DNA of 10,549 nt from an uncultured Collinsella sp. (GTDB lineage Bacteria > Actinomycetota > Coriobacteriia > Coriobacteriales > Coriobacteriaceae). A program made the position numbers and the translations under genes. The stretch is from contig URGG01000073.1 of NCBI GenBank assembly GCA_900547345.1, positions 1 through 10,549 on the forward strand, given 5' to 3'. Positions 6,607 through 10,549 of the stretch are shown here, one piece after another (position 1 is the first letter of the stretch; each line of letters opens with the position of its first letter). The notes beneath the pieces are model-generated. The model searched no databases, was not told the DNA's origin, and saw only the letters and a list, made by a program, of their open reading frames with translations.

Positions 6607-8472
6607 CTACTTCGTGTGCGGGATACCCAGCACGTCGAGCGCGTTGGCCATAATGGACTGGAACGGCACCGCAGCGGCATCTGAGCCGCTCGGCGTTCCG
6701 TCGAGCGTGATATAGCACAGCACCTTGGGCGATTGTGCCGGTGCAAAGCCCATAAAGGACGACATGTAGTTCTCCTTGAGGTAGCCGCCGTTCTCGTCGG
6801 CACGTTCGGCCGTACCGGTCTTACCCGCCACGTCATAGCCGTCAACCGCGCCGCCAACGCCCGTTCCCTCGGACACGACCGTCTGCATGCACGATGTCAC
6901 CTGGGATGCGGCGTCCTCCGAAATCGCGCGCTCGCCTTCACCCCAGTCCTTCTCGTCGCCTTTGCTGGACTTATAGAAGTGCGGTGTCATCATCACGCCG
7001 CCGTTGGCGATGCCGCCCACGGCACGTGCGATCTCAATCGGCGAGACGGACAGTGCCTGTCCAAAGCTCATCGAGCCCAGCGTGGCGCCGTCATACTGGT
7101 CACGCTCCTTGACGATACCCAGGCTCTCTCCCGGAAAATCGACACCCGAGCTGTGACCGATGCCCCACTTGTCCACATAGGCGGCAAAGTCGTCGGCACC
7201 GATCTTGCGCCCCACTAGGACAAAGCCCACGTTGGACGAACGGCGCATCATCTCGCGCACATCCATGGTCATGGCATAGTCGCGCTTGTCGGCATCGGTG
7301 ACGGTATCGTCGCCCACCTTGATGCTCGCCGGCACCTCAAACGACGTACTCGATCGCACGACGCCCAAGTCGAAGCCGGTGCCCGCCACGAGCGTCTTAA
7401 AGACTGAGCCGGGCTCGTAGGCATCGGTGACCAGGCGCAGGTTCATATCCTCGGTCTTGGCGTTCTCCAGATCGGTCTGGTCGTAGGTCGGGTACGAGCA
7501 GGCTGCCAAGATCTCGCCTGTCGTAGGATCGGTGACCAGCGCCGAGCCGTTCTTGGCCTTAGTCTTCTCAACTGCCTCTGCCAGGGCATCCTCGGCCGCA
7601 CGCTGGATATTGACGTCGAGCGTCGTCACGATATCAACGCCGTCGACCGCAGCCACCTTTTTATAGGCACCGCCCGCGATATAGCTGCCGTCCCTCGCGC
7701 GCTCTCGTACGAGAGAACCGTTCGTGCCGGTCAGAAGCTTGTTGTATTGCTTTTCGAGACCCGTCAAGCCGTCGTTGTCTACATTCACTACACCCAGCAC
7801 CTGCGATGCCAGATTGCCGTATGGATATACGCGCTTCATGGCCTGCTCAAAAAGCACGCCGGGCAGGTTCTTTTTCTCCAGCGCCGCAACATCGTCTTCG
7901 TCCACTTGGCGCTTGATATACACCCAGGTTCCATCGGACTCAACGAGCTTGCGGCAGGTCTTTTTATCGATTCCAGTTGCCTTGACCAGCGCCGACACCG
8001 TCTTGTCAACATCCTCGACAAGCTGCGGGTTCACGGCGATGTTGCGACATTCGACCGACGACGCCAGCACGTTACCATTGCGGTCGTAGACGGTGCCACG
8101 TTTGGCATAGAGGGTCTGCGCAAGCAGGCGGCGCGCATCGGCACGCTCGCGCAGTTTATCGGCTTCGACAATTTGATAGTCGGCAAGGCGAAAGACGCCC
8201 AAGCCCAAGCCAAGCCCGATGAAGCCCATGACGGCTTTGCGGCGAGGCAGAGGCGCGCCTGTGAGCCATTCGGTCGACGAACTCTTGCGCGACCTGGTGT
8301 TATGCACTTGAGGGCCGCCCGAGCCGCGAAGTCGCGACGCCGGGTCGTTGCCACGGGACTGCCCGGCGTTGTAAGATTGCCGACCCGTTCCTTGATAACC
8401 AGAACGTCCCCGCGACGAGGGACGTCCAGAACCGCGGCCCCCATCGGAACCGCGGCGATAGTCATTTGTCAT
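6607..8472 (-). CDS. ftsI: FtsI-type class B penicillin-binding protein (septal transpeptidase)
   Basis: This is a membrane-anchored D,D-transpeptidase that crosslinks septal peptidoglycan as the partner of FtsW. The 621-residue product has a Gly/Arg/Ser-rich, probably disordered cytoplasmic tail (1-78), one transmembrane segment (about 79-97), a dimerisation region with RGTVYDRNG (125-133) and GLTGLEKQYN (235-244), and a transpeptidase domain with all three catalytic motifs: SVFK (S356, K359), SSN (412-414) and KTG (551-553). No PASTA repeats follow the transpeptidase domain, as in actinobacterial FtsI and unlike Firmicutes PBP2x. The ATG is the first possible start, because an in-frame TAG lies 9 bases upstream. 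The Shine-Dalgarno match is weak, and the ftsL-like gene ends 17 bp upstream, so coupling is likely. Position in the cluster supports the septal rather than the elongation paralogue. Confidence 0.95.
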   Translation of the reverse strand: MTNDYRRGSDGGRGSGRPSSRGRSGYQGTGRQSYNAGQSRGNDPASRLRGSGGPQVHNTRSRKSSSTEWLTGAPLPRRKAVMGFIGLGLGLGVFRLADYQIVEADKLRERADARRLLAQTLYAKRGTVYDRNGNVLASSVECRNIAVNPQLVEDVDKTVSALVKATGIDKKTCRKLVESDGTWVYIKRQVDEDDVAALEKKNLPGVLFEQAMKRVYPYGNLASQVLGVVNVDNDGLTGLEKQYNKLLTGTNGSLVRERARDGSYIAGGAYKKVAAVDGVDIVTTLDVNIQRAAEDALAEAVEKTKAKNGSALVTDPTTGEILAACSYPTYDQTDLENAKTEDMNLRLVTDAYEPGSVFKTLVAGTGFDLGVVRSSTSFEVPASIKVGDDTVTDADKRDYAMTMDVREMMRRSSNVGFVLVGRKIGADDFAAYVDKWGIGHSSGVDFPGESLGIVKERDQYDGATLGSMSFGQALSVSPIEIARAVGGIANGGVMMTPHFYKSSKGDEKDWGEGERAISEDAASQVTSCMQTVVSEGTGVGGAVDGYDVAGKTGTAERADENGGYLKENYMSSFMGFAPAQSPKVLCYITLDGTPSGSDAAAVPFQSIMANALDVLGIPHTK

Positions 8473-8489
8473 ACTCAGCTACCGTCTTG

Positions 8490-8960
8490 CTACTGAGCGG
8501 TCGCGGTCGCGTTGGCGCCCGCGGCTGCATCCTGCGAAAAGTCAAGTGTAACGCTCTCGCTGGGCTCCACCATGCCATAAGCGCCCGCAAGGTCGCGAAT
8601 GCGCGTGTCGGCGCCATAGACCGAATGCATGACCTCCAGGTCGGAGCTCTCATCGGTCGCTTTTTCGAGCGTGTTGGTAAGCTCGGCGTTGCTGTTGAGC
8701 ACCTGGGCCGTAACGCCGGCGAGCGCCACGCGGGCGACGCCGATCGTCATGAAGATAGCCGCAATGATGCAAAACGTTTTAAGAACGCTCATGAAAACCG
8801 GGCTTACCGCCTGGTTTGCCTGACGGCCCGCGCCCGTGTAGACATCAAAGCGCGGCGTGCGCCGCTCACGGGGAGCAACGGGGGCCTGCGGCGTCTCACG
8901 ATAGGCGGGCATGGCGTTCATATCATAGGCGAGTGCTGCGCTTGAAGTGTTGTAGCCCAT
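8490..8960 (-). CDS. ftsL: FtsL-like septum assembly protein
   Basis: FtsL is a small bitopic division protein that, with FtsB/DivIC and FtsQ/DivIB, controls FtsWI. The sequence itself is weakly conserved, so the call rests on architecture and position. The 156-residue product has a cytoplasmic tail of about 53 residues rich in Pro and Arg, one transmembrane segment (about 54-80), a probable short coiled coil (about 84-112) and a C-terminal stretch LAGAYGMVEPSESVTLDF (124-141). That stretch resembles the extracytoplasmic end of FtsL proteins, where an Ala-x-x-x-Gly-Met-x-x-Pro pattern is common. A low-complexity Ala/Thr tail closes it. It sits exactly between rsmH and ftsI, the standard ftsL slot. 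The ATG has GGGAGG 9 bases upstream. Some annotation would call it hypothetical or a DivIC/septum formation initiator. Confidence 0.8.
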   Translation of the reverse strand: MGYNTSSAALAYDMNAMPAYRETPQAPVAPRERRTPRFDVYTGAGRQANQAVSPVFMSVLKTFCIIAAIFMTIGVARVALAGVTAQVLNSNAELTNTLEKATDESSDLEVMHSVYGADTRIRDLAGAYGMVEPSESVTLDFSQDAAAGANATATAQ

Positions 8961-8969
8961 GATATGCCG

Positions 8970-8975
8970 CCTCCC
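8970..8975 (-). promoter_or_regulatory. Ribosome binding site of the ftsL-like gene
   Basis: The minus strand reads GGGAGG, 9 bases before the ATG. The 90-bp gap from rsmH means this gene cannot rely on close coupling, and the site is strong, though its spacing is on the long side. A perfect complement (CCTCCC) lies upstream in the same gap. Confidence 0.65.
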
Positions 8976-9050
8976 ATCCCGAGTACGTTGGTAGTGTGTT
9001 TAAGCTTCGTTTATGGTGCGAGCGGGAGGTCCAATATCGCGCGGTCGCGC

Positions 9051-10016
9051 CTACAGACGCTGCGCCACGCGGATTTTGGCTGATCTCGCCCGAGGGTTGC
9101 GCTCAACCTCATCGGGTTGGGCAACCAGGGGTTTGCGGGTGATGACCTTGAGTATCGGCACGTTGCCGCACACGCACACCGGAATCTCCGGCGGACACGT
9201 GCACCCCTGGCTCATCTCCTTAAAGTGGTTCTTTACGATACGGTCCTCGAGCGAGTGATACGAGATGACGCAGATACGTCCGCCCGGGTTGAGCCACCTG
9301 GTGGCGGCATCAAGCCCTCGTTCGAGCACATCGAGCTCGTGATTGACCTCGATGCGAATGGCCTGGAAACTTTTCTTGGCCGGGTGTCCGCCATGCCGAC
9401 GAGCGGCAGCCGGGATACCCGCCTTGATGATCTCGACAAATTGGCCGGTGGTTTCGATCGGTTCTTGCTCGCGGCGGCGCACGATCTCGCGCGCGATCTG
9501 CGAGGCGAACTTCTCTTCGCCGTAGACGCGTAGAATCCGGGCGAGGTCGTGTTCGTTATAGGTGTTGATGACCTCAGCTGCGTTTAAGGTGTTATTACCC
9601 GGATCCATCCGCATGTCCAATGGGGCGTCCTCGTTATACGAAAAGCCCCTGCCAGGGATATCGAGTTGCGGTGACGAAACGCCCAAATCGAACAGGAAGC
9701 CATCGACCCCGGGCACCTCGGCCGAGCAAAGTAGCTCGTCCAAGTCGCCGAAGTTGCCCTTCAGCAGCTGGTGCGGAACGCCGGGAACCTCGCGGTCCAG
9801 ACGGGCGCCAGCGGCCTCGAGGGCCATGTCGTCCTGATCGACGCCGAGCAAAAGGCCCGTCTCCCCCACCTGCGCGGCCATCTTTACCGAATGGCCGGCA
9901 CCGCCAAGGGTGCAATCGCAGACAACGGAGCCGCTCTTTAGCCGCAGCGACTCAAGCACTTCGCCGAGCATGACAGGTTCATGCCGATATTCTTGTGTCA
10001 AGATCCCACGCTCCAT
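9051..10016 (-). CDS. rsmH: RsmH (MraW), 16S rRNA m4C1402 N4-methyltransferase
   Basis: RsmH is a SAM-dependent cytoplasmic enzyme that methylates N4 of C1402 in 16S rRNA, and it is a near-universal passenger at the head of dcw clusters. The 321-residue product shows RHEPVML (11-17), the SAM-binding TLGGAGHS (36-43) and GVDQD (58-62), FDLGVSSPQLD (109-119), GRGFSYNEDAPLDMRM (122-137), the FQAIRIEVN stretch (217-225), ISYHSLEDRIVK (251-262) and a C-terminal NPRARSAKIR (307-316). Four cysteines (272, 274, 281, 283) form a CxCPP-x5-CxC cluster that I recall from many Gram-positive RsmH proteins and that may bind metal. The ATG follows an in-frame TAA by one codon, so it is the most upstream start possible. 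Its Shine-Dalgarno match is weak. A TTG at codon 6 with GGAG upstream is a less likely alternative. Confidence 0.97.
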   Translation of the reverse strand: MERGILTQEYRHEPVMLGEVLESLRLKSGSVVCDCTLGGAGHSVKMAAQVGETGLLLGVDQDDMALEAAGARLDREVPGVPHQLLKGNFGDLDELLCSAEVPGVDGFLFDLGVSSPQLDIPGRGFSYNEDAPLDMRMDPGNNTLNAAEVINTYNEHDLARILRVYGEEKFASQIAREIVRRREQEPIETTGQFVEIIKAGIPAAARRHGGHPAKKSFQAIRIEVNHELDVLERGLDAATRWLNPGGRICVISYHSLEDRIVKNHFKEMSQGCTCPPEIPVCVCGNVPILKVITRKPLVAQPDEVERNPRARSAKIRVAQRL

Positions 10017-10036
10017 CCGTTACCCGTGCCTTGCCC

Positions 10037-10471
10037 TTACGAGAAGAAGAGGTCCAGCAGGGCCTCATCGTCATCGTCCTCATCGGCCGCGGCGCGATCC
10101 CAAACCTCAAGGTGGTCGTAGTTGCCCACAACCGTGACCTCGCGGTCGAGGTTCGCCTGCTTGCGGAGAGACTCGGAAAGACCGATACGACCGGCGCTGT
10201 CCACGTCCATCGACGTGGTGCGCTTGTTGATCGCCCTCATGAGCTTCTGGTCATTAATGTCACGCGGGTTAAAACCCTCGTGGCCCTCACGACCCGCGAA
10301 GAGTCCTTCGACCCACTTATCGAAGGCCTCGGCAGAGAACACGTACAGAGCATCGACATCCAGGGCTTTAAACACGCGAACGTGCTCTCCAAGCTCCTCG
10401 CGAAGGGGTGCAGGCAGGGATAGACGACCTTTTGCATCGAGATTGCGCTCGTATGCACCAGTCATTCCCAT
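10037..10471 (-). CDS. mraZ: MraZ, transcriptional regulator of the dcw cluster
   Basis: MraZ is a ring-forming DNA-binding protein with two SpoVT/AbrB-type domains. It binds the promoter of its own operon and represses it in E. coli. The 144-residue product has the first domain at about 5-50 with NLDAKGRLSLP (10-20) and the second at about 85-125 with DSAGRIGLSE (91-100), so both copies of the D-x-x-G-R signature are present. Length is close to the family's usual 140-150. An acidic tail of aspartates and glutamates (130-136) precedes a hydrophobic end. The first ATG has AGGGGAGG 6 bases upstream. A second ATG two codons later is poorly spaced. rsmH begins 20 bp after the stop, so the two are surely co-transcribed. 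By family knowledge it should autoregulate this cluster, but I could not find a convincing set of MraZ boxes in the visible leader. Confidence 0.96.
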   Translation of the reverse strand: MGMTGAYERNLDAKGRLSLPAPLREELGEHVRVFKALDVDALYVFSAEAFDKWVEGLFAGREGHEGFNPRDINDQKLMRAINKRTTSMDVDSAGRIGLSESLRKQANLDREVTVVGNYDHLEVWDRAAADEDDDDEALLDLFFS

Positions 10472-10477
10472 GTGCGC

Positions 10478-10485
10478 CCTCCCCT
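10478..10485 (-). promoter_or_regulatory. Strong ribosome binding site of mraZ
   Basis: The minus strand reads AGGGGAGG, then GCGCAC, then the ATG at 10471. It selects the first of two closely spaced in-frame ATG codons. Confidence 0.75.
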
Positions 10486-10507
10486 CGGTTACTCAGATGG
10501 CACGTAC

Positions 10508-10524
10508 GCGGGGAACCACCCCGC
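10508..10524. repeat. Perfect 6-bp GC-rich hairpin in the mraZ leader (GCGGGG-TGGTT-CCCCGC)
   Basis: Six G/C-only pairs close a 5-base loop on the minus strand, about 37 bases before the mraZ start codon. Neither strand has a T-run after it, so it is not a normal intrinsic terminator. If the candidate -10 upstream is right, it lies in the 5' untranslated leader. It could serve as an operator, a transcript-stabilising stem or a pause site. Confidence 0.45.
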
Positions 10525-10539
10525 CTGTCGACGTCATCA

Positions 10540-10545
10540 ATAATA
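10540..10545 (-). promoter_or_regulatory. Candidate -10 element upstream of mraZ
   Basis: The minus strand reads TATTAT, one mismatch from TATAAT, in the only AT-rich patch of the mraZ leader. It would start transcription near 10533, giving a leader of about 60 bases. The -35 region falls beyond the window edge, so this stays tentative. Confidence 0.3.
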
Positions 10546-10549
10546 TGGG

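Noticed and set aside
5479..6684. Plus-strand open frame of 401 codons antisense to murF and the ftsI-murF gap.
   Set aside because: It is a shadow of murF in GC-rich DNA, with no recognisable motif. It also runs through the intergenic region without any sign of a gene boundary.
8990..9045. Possible promoter in the rsmH-ftsL gap, with a TTGGAC and a CATAAA sequence.
   Set aside because: The two hexamers are only 13 bases apart and both match poorly, so no promoter is claimed.
9036..9053. Small GC-rich stem just after the rsmH stop, considered as a terminator.
   Set aside because: The stem is only four pairs (GCGC-GACC-GCGC) and no T-run follows. Downstream genes continue in the same direction.
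9165..9202. Four-cysteine cluster in RsmH considered as a novel metal site.
   Set aside because: I recall the same CxCPP...CxC arrangement from many Gram-positive RsmH proteins, so it is not specific to this organism.

Overview
The window is one uninterrupted stretch of a division and cell wall (dcw) gene cluster, with every gene on the minus strand. Read in the direction of transcription (from 10549 down to 1) the order is mraZ, rsmH, an ftsL-like gene, ftsI, murF, mraY, murD, ftsW, murG. The last gene, murG, runs off the left edge only a few codons short of the family's usual length. I see no mobile elements, RNA genes, CRISPR arrays or clear terminators, and no gene on the plus strand. The many long plus-strand frames are antisense shadows of GC-rich coding sequence.

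The organism is a bacterium that makes peptidoglycan, with GC-rich DNA (roughly 60% by eye, not computed). The Arg/Gly-rich tails on FtsI and FtsW, the actinobacterial-type FtsI without PASTA repeats, and the overall protein flavour suggest an anaerobic actinomycete of the class Coriobacteriia, perhaps Collinsella or a relative. That placement is inference from pattern recognition, not a search result.

Layout by function: (1) 10471-9051, the conserved head of the cluster, mraZ (regulator) and rsmH (16S rRNA methyltransferase), preceded by a short leader that carries a perfect GC-rich hairpin; (2) 8960-6607, the septal module, the FtsL-like bitopic protein and the class B penicillin-binding protein FtsI; (3) a 126-bp gap with a candidate promoter and a perfect inverted repeat, at the place where murE sits in the textbook order; (4) 6480-1, the precursor module murF-mraY-murD-ftsW-murG, packed with 3, 9 and 8 bp gaps and a final 11-bp overlap.

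The gene products form one pathway. MurD and MurF are cytoplasmic ligases of UDP-MurNAc-peptide synthesis. MraY moves the product onto undecaprenyl phosphate (lipid I), and MurG adds GlcNAc (lipid II). FtsW polymerises lipid II into glycan at the septum and FtsI crosslinks it, with FtsL as part of the complex that controls FtsW and FtsI.

I found no undescribed system. The points most worth a second look are the missing murE with a regulatory-looking intergenic region in its place, the inverted repeat there, the mraZ leader hairpin, and the long disordered tails on both partners of the septal synthase.
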